Assembly: GCF_933775445.1 (NCBI RefSeq)
Contig: NC_065873.1
Span: forward strand, 9,796,001-9,860,000
Source of the DNA: Argentina anserina
Taxonomy: Eukaryota > Streptophyta > Magnoliopsida > Rosales > Rosaceae
Direction: 5' to 3'
DNA: 64,000 bases
This document shows positions 33,802 through 44,447 of this stretch, piece by piece; position 1 is the first letter of the stretch, and each line of letters opens with the position of its first letter. A program made the position numbers and the translations under genes. The notes beneath the pieces are model-generated. The model searched no databases. It saw nothing but the letters and a program-made list of their open reading frames with translations, and was not told the origin of the DNA.

Positions 33802-34747
33802 AAGTATCTTTCTGTAAGGCTTTCTGATGCGAGTTTCTATTGAATTTGAGAGTTTTGCAAGTGTGGGAGTGTGCTTCTTTCAAACTGAGTATCTTTACAT
33901 CGTTTGCGTATCTTTACTATTCCAATTGTGTATCTTTTCATTTCTCGTTTGAGTATCTTTCTGTAAGGCTTCTGATGCGAGTTTCTATTGTATTTGAGAG
34001 TTTTGCAAGTGTGGGAGTGTGTTTCTTTCAAACTGAGTATCTTTACATCGTTTGCGTATGTTTACTATTCCAATTGTGTATCTTTACATCGTTTGCGTAT
34101 CTTTACTATTCCAATTGTGTATCTTTTCATTTCTCGTTTGAGTATCTTTCTGTAAGGCTTCTGATGCGAGTTTCTATTGTATTTGAGAGTTTTGCAAGTC
34201 TAGGAGTGTGTTTCTTTCAAACTGAGTATCTTTACATCGTTTGCGTATGTTTACTATTCCAATTGTGTATCTTTACATCGTTTGCGTATCTTTACTATTC
34301 CAATTGTGTATCTTTTCATTTCTCGTTTGAGTATCTTTCTGTAAGGCTTCTGATGCGAGTTTCTATTGTATTTGAGAGTTTTGCAAGTGTGGGAGTGTGT
34401 TTCTTTCAAACTGAGTATCTTTACATCGTTTGCGTATGTTTACTATTCCAATTGTGTATCTTTACATCGTTTGCGTATCTTTACTATTCCAATTGTGTAT
34501 CTTTTCATTTCTCGTTTGAGTATCTTTCTGTAAGGCTTCTGATGCGAGTTTCTATTGTATTTGAGAGTTTTGCAAGTGTGGGAGTGTGTTTCTTTCAGAC
34601 TGAGTATCTTTACATCGTTTGCGTATCTTTACTATTGCAATTGTGTATCTTTACATCGTTTGCGTATGTTTACTATTCCAATTGTGTATCTTTACATCGT
34701 TTGCGTATCTTTACTATTCCAATTGTGTATTTTTTCATTTGTCGTTT
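33802..34747 (+). repeat. Enlarged 946-bp unit inside the 798-bp array
   Basis: In this unit the 230-bp monomer is replaced by two 189-bp monomers, one of them with GTCTAGGAG, so the unit has five monomers (148+189+189+189+231 = 946). The flanking marks GTGTGCTTC and TTTCAGACTGAG are intact. The same five-monomer layout occurs at 42638-43583 and starts again at 43584. Confidence 0.92.
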
Positions 34748-37141
34748 AAGTATCTTTCTGTAAGGCTTTCTGATGCGAGTTTCTATTGAATTTGAGAGTT
34801 TTGCAAGTGTGGGAGTGTGTTTCTTTCAAACTGAGTATCTTTACATCGTTTGCGTATCTTTACTATTCCAATTGTGTATCTTTTCATTTCTCGTTTGAGT
34901 ATCTTTCTGTAAGGCTTCTGATGCGAGTTTCTATTGTATTTGAGAGTTTTGCAAGTGTGGGAGTGTGTTTCTTTCAAACTGAGTATCTTTACATCGTTTG
35001 CGTATCTTTACTATTCCAATTGTGTATCTTTACATCGTTTGCGTATCTTTACTATTCCAATTGTGTATCTTTACATCGTTTGCGTATCTTTACTATTCCA
35101 ATTGTGTATCTTTTCATTTCTCGTTTGAGTATCTTTCTGTAAGGCTTCTGATGCGAGTTTCTATTGTATTTGAGAGTTTTGCAAGTGTGGGAGTGTGTTT
35201 CTTTCAAACTGAGTATCTTTACATCGTTTGCGTATGTTTACTATTCCAATTGTGTATCTTTACATCGTTTGCGTATCTTTACTATTCCAATTGTGTATCT
35301 TTTCATTTCTCGTTTGAGTATCTTTCTGTAAGGCTTCTGATGCGAGTTTCTATTGTATTTGAGAGTTTTGCAAGTGTGGGAGTGTGTTTCTTTCAGACTG
35401 AGTATCTTTACATCGTTTGCGTATCTTTACTATTGCAATTGTGTATCTTTACATCGTTTGCGTATCTTTACTATTCCAATTGTGTATCTTTACATCGTTT
35501 GCGTATCTTTACTATTCCAATTGTGTATTTTTTCATTTGTCGTTTAAGTATCTTTCTGTAAGGCTTTCTGATGCGAGTTTCTATTGAATTTGAGAGTTTT
35601 GCAAGTGTGGGAGTGTGCTTCTTTCAAACTGAGTATCTTTACATCGTTTGCGTATCTTTACTATTCCAATTGTGTATCTTTTCATTTCTCGTTTGAGTAT
35701 CTTTCTGTAAGGCTTCTGATGCGAGTTTCTATTGTATTTGAGAGTTTTGCAAGTGTGGGAGTGTGTTTCTTTCAAACTGAGTATCTTTACATCGTTTGCG
35801 TATGTTTACTATTCCAATTGTGTATCTTTACATCGTTTGCGTATGTTTACTATTCCAATTGTGTATCTTTACATCGTTTGCGTATCTTTACTATTCCAAT
35901 TGTGTATCTTTTCATTTCTCGTTTGAGTATCTTTCTGTAAGGCTTCTGATGCGAGTTTCTATTGTATTTGAGAGTTTTGCAAGTGTGGGAGTGTGTTTCT
36001 TTCAAACTGAGTATCTTTACATCGTTTGCGTATGTTTACTATTCCAATTGTGTATCTTTACATCGTTTGCGTATCTTTACTATTCCAATTGTGTATCTTT
36101 TCATTTCTCGTTTGAGTATCTTTCTGTAAGGCTTCTGATGCGAGTTTCTATTGTATTTGAGAGTTTTGCAAGTGTGGGAGTGTGTTTCTTTCAGACTGAG
36201 TATCTTTACATCGTTTGCGTATCTTTACTATTGCAATTGTGTATCTTTACATCGTTTGCGTATCTTTACTATTCCAATTGTGTATCTTTACATCGTTTGC
36301 GTATCTTTACTATTCCAATTGTGTATTTTTTCATTTCTCGTTTAAGTATCTTTCTGTAAGGCTTTCTGATGCGAGTTTCTATTGAATTTGAGAGTTTTGC
36401 AAGTGTGGGAGTGTGTTTCTTTCAAACTGAGTATCTTTACATCGTTTGCGTATCTTTACTATTCCAATTGTGTATCTTTTCATTTCTCGTTTGAGTATCT
36501 TTCTGTAAGGCTTCTGATGCGAGTTTCTATTGTATTTGAGAGTTTTGCAAGTGTGGGAGTGTGTTTCTTTCAAACTGAGTATCTTTACATCGTTTGCGTA
36601 TGTTTACTATTCCAATTGTGTATCTTTACATCGTTTGCGTATCTTTACTATTCCAATTGTGTATCTTTACATCGTTTGCGTATCTTTACTATTCCAATTG
36701 TGTATCTTTTCATTTCTCGTTTGAGTATCTTTCTGTAAGGCTTCTGATGCGAGTTTCTATTGTATTTGAGAGTTTTGCAAGTGTGGGAGTGTGTTTCTTT
36801 CAAACTGAGTATCTTTACATCGTTTGCGTATGTTTACTATTCCAATTGTGTATCTTTACATCGTTTGCGTATCTTTACTATTCCAATTGTGTATCTTTTC
36901 ATTTCTCGTTTGAGTATCTTTCTGTATGGCTTCTGATGCGAGTTTCTATTGTATTTGAGAGTTTTGCAAGTGTGGGAGTGTGTTTCTTTCAAACTGAGTA
37001 TCTTTACATCGTTTGCGTATCTTTACTATTGCAATTGTGTATCTTTACATCGTTTGCGTATCTTTACTATTCCAATTGTGTATCTTTACATCGTTTGCGT
37101 ATCTTTACTATTCCAATTGTGTATTTTTTCATTTGTCGTTT

Positions 37142-39072
37142 AAGTATCTTTCTGTAAGGCTTTCTGATGCGAGTTTCTATTGAATTTGAGAGTTTTGCAA
37201 GTGTGGGAGTGTGCTTCTTTCAAACTGAGTATCTTTACATCGTTTGCGTATGTTTACTATTCCAATTGTGTATCTTTTCATTTCTCGTTTGAGTATCTTT
37301 CTGTAAGGCTTCTGATGCGAGTTTCTATTGTATTTGAGAGTTTTGCAAGTGTGGGAGTGTGTTTCTTTCAAACTGAGTATCTTTACATCGTTTGCGTATG
37401 TTTACTATTCCAATTGTGTATCTTTACATCGTTTGCGTATCTTTACTATTCCAATTGTGTATCTTTTCATTTCTCGTTTGAGTATCTTTCTGTAAGGCTT
37501 CTGATGCGAGTTTCTATTGTATTTGAGAGTTTTGCAAGTCTAGGAGTGTGTTTCTTTCAAACTGAGTATCTTTACATCGTTTGCGTATGTTTACTATTCC
37601 AATTGTGTATCTTTACATCGTTTGCGTATCTTTACTATTCCAATTGTGTATCTTTTCATTTCTCGTTTGAGTATCTTTCTGTAAGGCTTCTGATGCGAGT
37701 TTCTATTGTATTTGAGAGTTTTGCAAGTGTGGGAGTGTGTTTCTTTCAAACTGAGTATCTTTACATCGTTTGCGTATGTTTACTATTCCAATTGTGTATC
37801 TTTACATCCTTTGCGTATCTTTACTATTACAATTGTGTATCTTTTCATTTCTCGTTTTAGTATCTTTCTGTAAGGCTTCTGATGCGAGTTTCTATTGTAT
37901 TTGAGAGTTTTGCAAGTGTAGGAGTGTGTTTCTTTCAAACTGAGTATCTTACATCGTTTGCGTATGTTTACTTTTCCAATTGTGTATCTTTACATCGTTT
38001 GCGTATCTTTACTATTCCAATTGTGTATCTTTTCATTTCTCGTTTGAGTATCTTTCTGTAAGGCTTCTGATGCGAGTTTCTATTGTATTTGAGAGTTTTG
38101 CAAGTGTGGGAGTGTGTTTCTTTCAAACTGAGTATCTTTACATCGTTTGCGTATGTTTACTATTCCAATTGTGTATTTTTACATCGTTTGCGTATCTTTA
38201 CTATTCCAATTGTGTATCTTTTCATTTCTCGTTTGAGTATCTTTCTGTAAGGCTTCTGATGCGAGTTTCTATTCTATTTGAGAGTTTTGCAAGTGTGGGA
38301 GTGTGTTTCTTTCAAACTGAGTATCTTTACATCGTTTGCGTATGTTTACTTTTCTAATTGTGTATCTTTACATCGTTTGAGTATCTTTACTATTCCAATT
38401 GTGTATCTTTTCATTTCTCGTTTGAGTATCTTTCTGTAAGGCTTCTGATGCGAGTTTCTATTGTATTTGAGAGTTTTGCAAGTGTGGGAGTGTGTTTCTT
38501 TCAAACTGAGTATCTTTACATCGTTTGCGTATGTTTACTATTCCAATTGTGTATCTTTACATCGTTTGCGTATCTTTACTATTCCAATTGTGTATCTTTA
38601 CATCGTTTGCGTATCTTTACTATTCCAATTGTGTATCTTTTCATTTCTCGTTTGAGTATCTTTCTGTAAGGCTTCTGATGCGAGTTTCTATTGTATTTGA
38701 GAGTTTTGCAAGTGTGGGAGTGTGTTTCTTTCAAACTGAGTATCTTTACATCGTTTGCGTATGTTTACTATTCCAATTGTGTATCTTTACATCGTTTGCG
38801 TATCTTTACTATTCCAATTGTGTATCTTTTCATTTCTCGTTTGAGTATCTTTCTGTAAGGCTTCTGATGCGAGTTTCTATTGTATTTGAGAGTTTTGCAA
38901 GTGTGGGAGTGTGTTTCTTTCAGACTGAGTATCTTTACATCGTTTGCGTATCTTTACTATTGCAATTGTGTATCTTTACATCGTTTGCGTATCTTTACTA
39001 TTCCAATTGTGTATCTTTACATCGTTTGCGTATCTTTACTATTCCAATTGTGTATTTTTTCATTTGTCGTTT
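37142..39072 (+). repeat. 1931-bp ten-monomer unit, largely repeated from 39073
   Basis: Monomer steps are 148, 189, 189, 189, 188, 189, 189, 230, 189 and 231, summing to 1931. The next 1.6 kb from 39073 repeats it at the same offset until about 40646, where the head changes to GTCTAGGAG. It starts with the GTGTGCTTC head of the 798-bp family and then follows the ~1.93-kb unit of 27991-29919, so it looks like a fusion of the two higher-order families. Confidence 0.88.
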
Positions 39073-39221
39073 AAGTATCTTTCTGTAAGGCTTTCTGATG
39101 CGAGTTTCTATTGAATTTGAGAGTTTTGCAAGTGTGGGAGTGTGCTTCTTTCAAACTGAGTATCTTTACATCGTTTGCGTATCTTTACTATTCCAATTGT
39201 GTATCTTTTCATTTCTCGTTT

Positions 39222-41980
39222 GAGTATCTTTCTGTAAGGCTTCTGATGCGAGTTTCTATTGTATTTGAGAGTTTTGCAAGTGTGGGAGTGTGTTTCTTTC
39301 AAACTGAGTATCTTTACATCGTTTGCGTATGTTTACTATTCCAATTGTGTATCTTTACATCGTTTGCGTATCTTTACTATTCCAATTGTGTATCTTTTCA
39401 TTTCTCGTTTGAGTATCTTTCTGTAAGGCTTCTGATGCGAGTTTCTATTGTATTTGAGAGTTTTGCAAGTCTAGGAGTGTGTTTCTTTCAAACTGAGTAT
39501 CTTTACATCGTTTGCGTATGTTTACTATTCCAATTGTGTATCTTTACATCGTTTGCGTATCTTTACTATTCCAATTGTGTATCTTTTCATTTCTCGTTTG
39601 AGTATCTTTCTGTAAGGCTTCTGATGCGAGTTTCTATTGTATTTGAGAGTTTTGCAAGTGTGGGAGTGTGTTTCTTTCAAACTGAGTATCTTTACATCGT
39701 TTGCGTATGTTTACTATTCCAATTGTGTATCTTTACATCCTTTGCGTATCTTTACTATTACAATTGTGTATCTTTTCATTTCTCGTTTTAGTATCTTTCT
39801 GTAAGGCTTCTGATGCGAGTTTCTATTGTATTTGAGAGTTTTGCAAGTGTAGGAGTGTGTTTCTTTCAAACTGAGTATCTTACATCGTTTGCGTATGTTT
39901 ACTTTTCCAATTGTGTATCTTTACATCGTTTGCGTATCTTTACTATTCCAATTGTGTATCTTTTCATTTCTCGTTTGAGTATCTTTCTGTAAGGCTTCTG
40001 ATGCGAGTTTCTATTGTATTTGAGAGTTTTGCAAGTGTGGGAGTGTGTTTCTTTCAAACTGAGTATCTTTACATCGTTTGCGTATGTTTACTATTCCAAT
40101 TGTGTATTTTTACATCGTTTGCGTATCTTTACTATTCCAATTGTGTATCTTTTCATTTCTCGTTTGAGTATCTTTCTGTAAGGCTTCTGATGCGAGTTTC
40201 TATTCTATTTGAGAGTTTTGCAAGTGTGGGAGTGTGTTTCTTTCAAACTGAGTATCTTTACATCGTTTGCGTATGTTTACTTTTCTAATTGTGTATCTTT
40301 ACATCGTTTGAGTATCTTTACTATTCCAATTGTGTATCTTTTCATTTCTCGTTTGAGTATCTTTCTGTAAGGCTTCTGATGCGAGTTTCTATTGTATTTG
40401 AGAGTTTTGCAAGTGTGGGAGTGTGTTTCTTTCAAACTGAGTATCTTTACATCGTTTGCGTATGTTTACTATTCCAATTGTGTATCTTTACATCGTTTGC
40501 GTATGTTTACTATTCCAATTGTGTATCTTTACATCGTTTGCGTATCTTTACTATTCCAATTGTGTATCTTTTCATTTCTCGTTTGAGTATCTTTCTGTAA
40601 GGCTTCTGATGCGAGTTTCTATTGTATTTGAGAGTTTTGCAAGTCTAGGAGTGTGTTTCTTTCAAACTGAGTATCTTTACATCGTTTGCGTATGTTTACT
40701 ATTCCAATTGTGTATCTTTACATCGTTTGCGTATCTTTACTATTCCAATTGTGTATCTTTTCATTTCTCGTTTGAGTATCTTTCTGTAAGGCTTCTGATG
40801 CGAGTTTCTATTGTATTTGAGAGTTTTGCAAGTGTGGGAGTGTGTTTCTTTCAAACTGAGTATCTTTACATCGTTTGCGTATGTTTACTATTCCAATTGT
40901 GTATCTTTACATCGTTTGCGTATCTTTACTATTACAATTGTGTATCTTTTCATTTCTCGTTTGAGTATCTTTCTGTAAGGCTTCTGATGCGAGTTTCTAT
41001 TGTATTTGAGAGTTTTGCAAGTGTAGGAGTGTGTTTCTTTCAAACTGAGTATCTTACATCGTTTGCGTATGTTTACTTTTCCAATTGTGTATCTTTACAT
41101 CGTTTGCGTATCTTTACTATTCCAATTGTGTATCTTTTCATTTCTCGTTTGAGTATCTTTCTGTAAGGCTTCTGATGCGAGTTTCTATTGTATTTGAGAG
41201 TTTTGCAAGTGTGGGAGTGTGTTTCTTTCAAACTGAGTATCTTTACATCGTTTGCGTATGTTTACTATTCCAATTGTGTATCTTTACATCGTTTGCGTAT
41301 GTTTACTATTCCAATTGTGTATCTTTACATCGTTTGCGTATCTTTACTATTCCAATTGTGTATCTTTTCATTTCTCGTTTGAGTATCTTTCTGTAAGGCT
41401 TCTGATGCGAGTTTCTATTGTATTTGAGAGTTTTGCAAGTGTGGGAGTGTGTTTCTTTCAAACTGAGTATCTTTACATCGTTTGCGTATGTTTACTATTC
41501 CAATTGTGTATCTTTACATCGTTTGCGTATCTTTACTATTCCAATTGTGTATCTTTTCATTTCTCGTTTGAGTATCTTTCTGTAAGGCTTCTGATGCGAG
41601 TTTCTATTGTATTTGAGAGTTTTGCAAGTGTGGGAGTGTGTTTCTTTCAGACTGAGTATCTTTACATCGTTTGCGTATCTTTACTATTGCAATTGTGTAT
41701 CTTTACATCGTTTGCGTATCTTTACTATTCCAATTGTGTATCTTTACATCGTTTGCGTATCTTTACTATTCCAATTGTGTATCTTTACATCGTTTGCGTA
41801 TCTTTACTATTCCAATTGTGTATTTTTTCATTTGTCGTTTAAGTATCTTTCTGTAAGGCTTTCTGATGCGAGTTTCTATTGAATTTGAGAGTTTTGCAAG
41901 TGTGGGAGTGTGTTTCTTTCAAACTGAGTATCTTTACATCGTTTGCGTATGTTTACTATTCCAATTGTGTATCTTTACAT
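39222..41980 (+). repeat. Copy of 27991-30749 (offset 11231)
   Basis: About 2.7 kb matches at a constant offset of 11231 bp, from the monomer after a one-base-deleted unit through the 271-bp monomer. I noted TTTGCGTATG here against TTTGCATATG at about 29229, and GCAAGTG here against GCCAGTG in the head near 30665. The match ends where the submodule number differs. Confidence 0.86.
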
Positions 41981-42637
41981 CGTTTGCGTATCTTAACTAT
42001 TACAATTGTGTATCTTTTCATTTCTCGTTTGAGTATCTTTCTGTAAGGCTTCTGATGCGAGTTTCTATTGTATTTGAGAGTTTTGCAAGTGTAGGAGTGT
42101 GTTTCTTTCAAACTGAGTATCTTACATCGTTTGCGTATGTTTACTTTTCCAATTGTGTATCTTTACATCGTTTGCGTATCTTTACTATTCCAATTGTGTA
42201 TCTTTTCATTTCTCGTTTGAGTATCTTTCTGTAAGGCTTCTGATGCGAGTTTCTATTGTATTTGAGAATTTTGCAAGTGTGGGAGTGTGTTTCTTTCAAA
42301 CTGAGTATCTTTACATCGTTTGCGTATGTTTACTATTCCAATTGTGTATCTTTACATCGTTTGCGTATCTTTACTATTCCAATTGTGTATCTTTTCATTT
42401 CTCGTTTGAGTATCTTTCTGTAAGGCTTCTGATGCGAGTTTCTATTGTATTTGAGAGTTTTGCAAGTGTGGGAGTGTGTTTCTTTCAGACTGAGTATCTT
42501 TACATCGTTTGCGTATCTTTACTATTGCAATTGTGTATCTTTACATCGTTTGCGTATCTTTACTATTCCAATTGTGTATCTTTACATCGTTTGCGTATCT
42601 TTACTATTCCAATTGTGTATTTTTTCATTTGTCGTTT
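41981..42637 (+). repeat. Short transition between higher-order families
   Basis: This stretch holds the end of a 189-bp monomer with GTATCTTAACTATTAC, a 188-bp one-base-deleted monomer, a 189-bp monomer with the unique head word GAGAATTTTGC (about 42265) and a TTTCAGACTGAG-type three-submodule monomer. It leads from the 1.93-kb family into the 946-bp family. Confidence 0.83.
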
Positions 42638-44447
42638 AAGTATCTTTCTGTAAGGCTTTCTGATGCGAGTTTCTATTGAATTTGAGAGTTTTGCAAGTGT
42701 GGGAGTGTGTTTCTTTCAAACTGAGTATCTTTACATCGTTTGCGTATCTTTACTATTCCAATTGTGTATCTTTTCATTTCTCGTTTGAGTATCTTTCTGT
42801 AAGGCTTCTGATGCGAGTTTCTATTGTATTTGAGAGTTTTGCAAGTGTGGGAGTGTGTTTCTTTCAAACTGAGTATCTTTACATCGTTTGCGTATGTTTA
42901 CTATTCCAATTGTGTATCTTTACATCGTTTGCGTATCTTTACTATTCCAATTGTGTATCTTTTCATTTCTCGTTTGAGTATCTTTCTGTAAGGCTTCTGA
43001 TGCGAGTTTCTATTGTATTTGGGAGTTTTGCAAGTCTAGGAGTGTGTTTCTTTCAAACTGAGTATCTTTACATCGTTTGCGTATCTTTACTATTCCAATT
43101 GTGTATCTTTACATCGTTTGCGTATCTTTACTATTCCAATTGTGTATCTTTTCATTTCTCGTTTGAGTATCTTTCTGTAAGGCTTCTGATGCGAGTTTCT
43201 ATTGTATTTGAGAGTTTTGCAAGTGTGGAAGTGTGTTTCTTTCAAACTGAGTATCTTTACATCGTTTGCGTATGTTTACTATTCCAATTGTGTATCTTTA
43301 CATCGTTTGCGTATCTTTACTATTCCAATTGTGTATCTTTTCATTTCTCGTTTGAGTATCTTTCTGTAAGGCTTCTGATGCGAGTTTCTATTGTATTTGA
43401 GAGTTTTGCAAGTGTGGGAGTGTGTTTCTTTCAGACTGAGTATCTTTACATCGTTTGCGTATCTTTACTATTGCAATTGTGTATCTTTACATCGTTTGCG
43501 TATCTTTACTATTCCAATTGTGTATCTTTACATCGTTTGCGTATCTTTACTATTCCAATTGTGTATTTTTTCATTTGTCGTTTAAGTATCTTTCTGTAAG
43601 GCTTTCTGATGCGAGTTTCTATTGAATTTGAGAGTTTTGCAAGTGTGGGAGTGTGTTTCTTTCAAACTGAGTATCTTTACATCGTTTGCGTATCTTTACT
43701 ATTCCAATTGTGTATCTTTTCATTTCTCGTTTGAGTATCTTTCTGTAAGGCTTCTGATGCGAGTTTCTATTGTATTTGAGAGTTTTGCTAGTGTGGGAGT
43801 GTGTTTCTTTCAAACTGAGTATCTTTACATCGTTTGCGTATGTTTACTATTCCAATTGTGTATCTTTACATCGTTTGCGTATCTTTACTATTCCAATTGT
43901 GTATCTTTTCATTTCTCGTTTGAGTATCTTTCTGTAAGGCTTCTGATGCGAGTTTCTATTGTATTTGAGAGTTTTGCAAGTCTAGGAGTGTGTTTCTTTC
44001 AAACTGAGTATCTTTACATCGTTTGCGTATGTTTACTATTCCAATTGTGTATCTTTACATCGTTTGCGTATCTTTACTATTCCAATTGTGTATCTTTTCA
44101 TTTCTCGTTTGAGTATCTTTCTGTAAGGCTTCTGATGCGAGTTTCTATTGTATTTGAGAGTTTTGCAAGTGTGGGAGTGTGTTTCTTTCAAACTGAGTAT
44201 CTTTACATCGTTTGCGTATGTTTACTATTCCAATTGTGTATCTTTACATCGTTTGCGTATCTTTACTATTACAATTGTGTATCTTTTCATTTCTCGTTTG
44301 AGTATCTTTCTGTAAGGCTTCTGATGCGAGTTTCTATTGTATTTGAGAGTTTTGCAAGTGTAGGAGTGTGTTTCTTTCAAACTGAGTATCTTTACATCGT
44401 TTGCGTATGTTTACTATTCCAATTGTGTATCTTTTCATTTCTCGTTT
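42638..44447 (+). repeat. Two units of the 946-bp higher-order repeat, the second incomplete
   Basis: Unit one is 42638-43583 (148+189+189+189+231). Unit two starts at 43584 and keeps the first four monomers but then ends in a 148-bp monomer in place of the three-submodule TTTCAGACTGAG monomer. Unit one has the private words TTTGGGAGTTTTG (about 43018) and GTGGAAGTG; unit two has GCTAGTGTGG (about 43788). Confidence 0.87.

Larger units (their letters stand above)
30610..37141 (+). repeat. Array of eight 798-bp higher-order units (one enlarged to 946 bp)
   Basis: Units start at 30610, 31408, 32206, 33004, 33802, 34748, 35546 and 36344. Seven are 798 bp and contain monomers with 1, 3, 2 and 3 submodules (148+230+189+231 measured between equivalent head points). 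The last monomer of most units has TTTCAGACTGAG, CTATTGCAATTG and GTCGTTTAAG. The first head alternates between GTGTGTTTC and GTGTGCTTC from 31408 onward, in step with the GTATGTTT/GTATCTTT state in the middle submodule of the 230-bp monomer. This gives a 1596-bp super-period. The last unit has lost some marks (AAACTGAG, TGTATGGC). Confidence 0.94.

Noticed and set aside
30610..37141. Minisatellite inside a protein-coding exon.
   Set aside because: The 798-bp unit shifts frame internally (148-, 230- and 231-bp steps), so no continuous frame spans the array.
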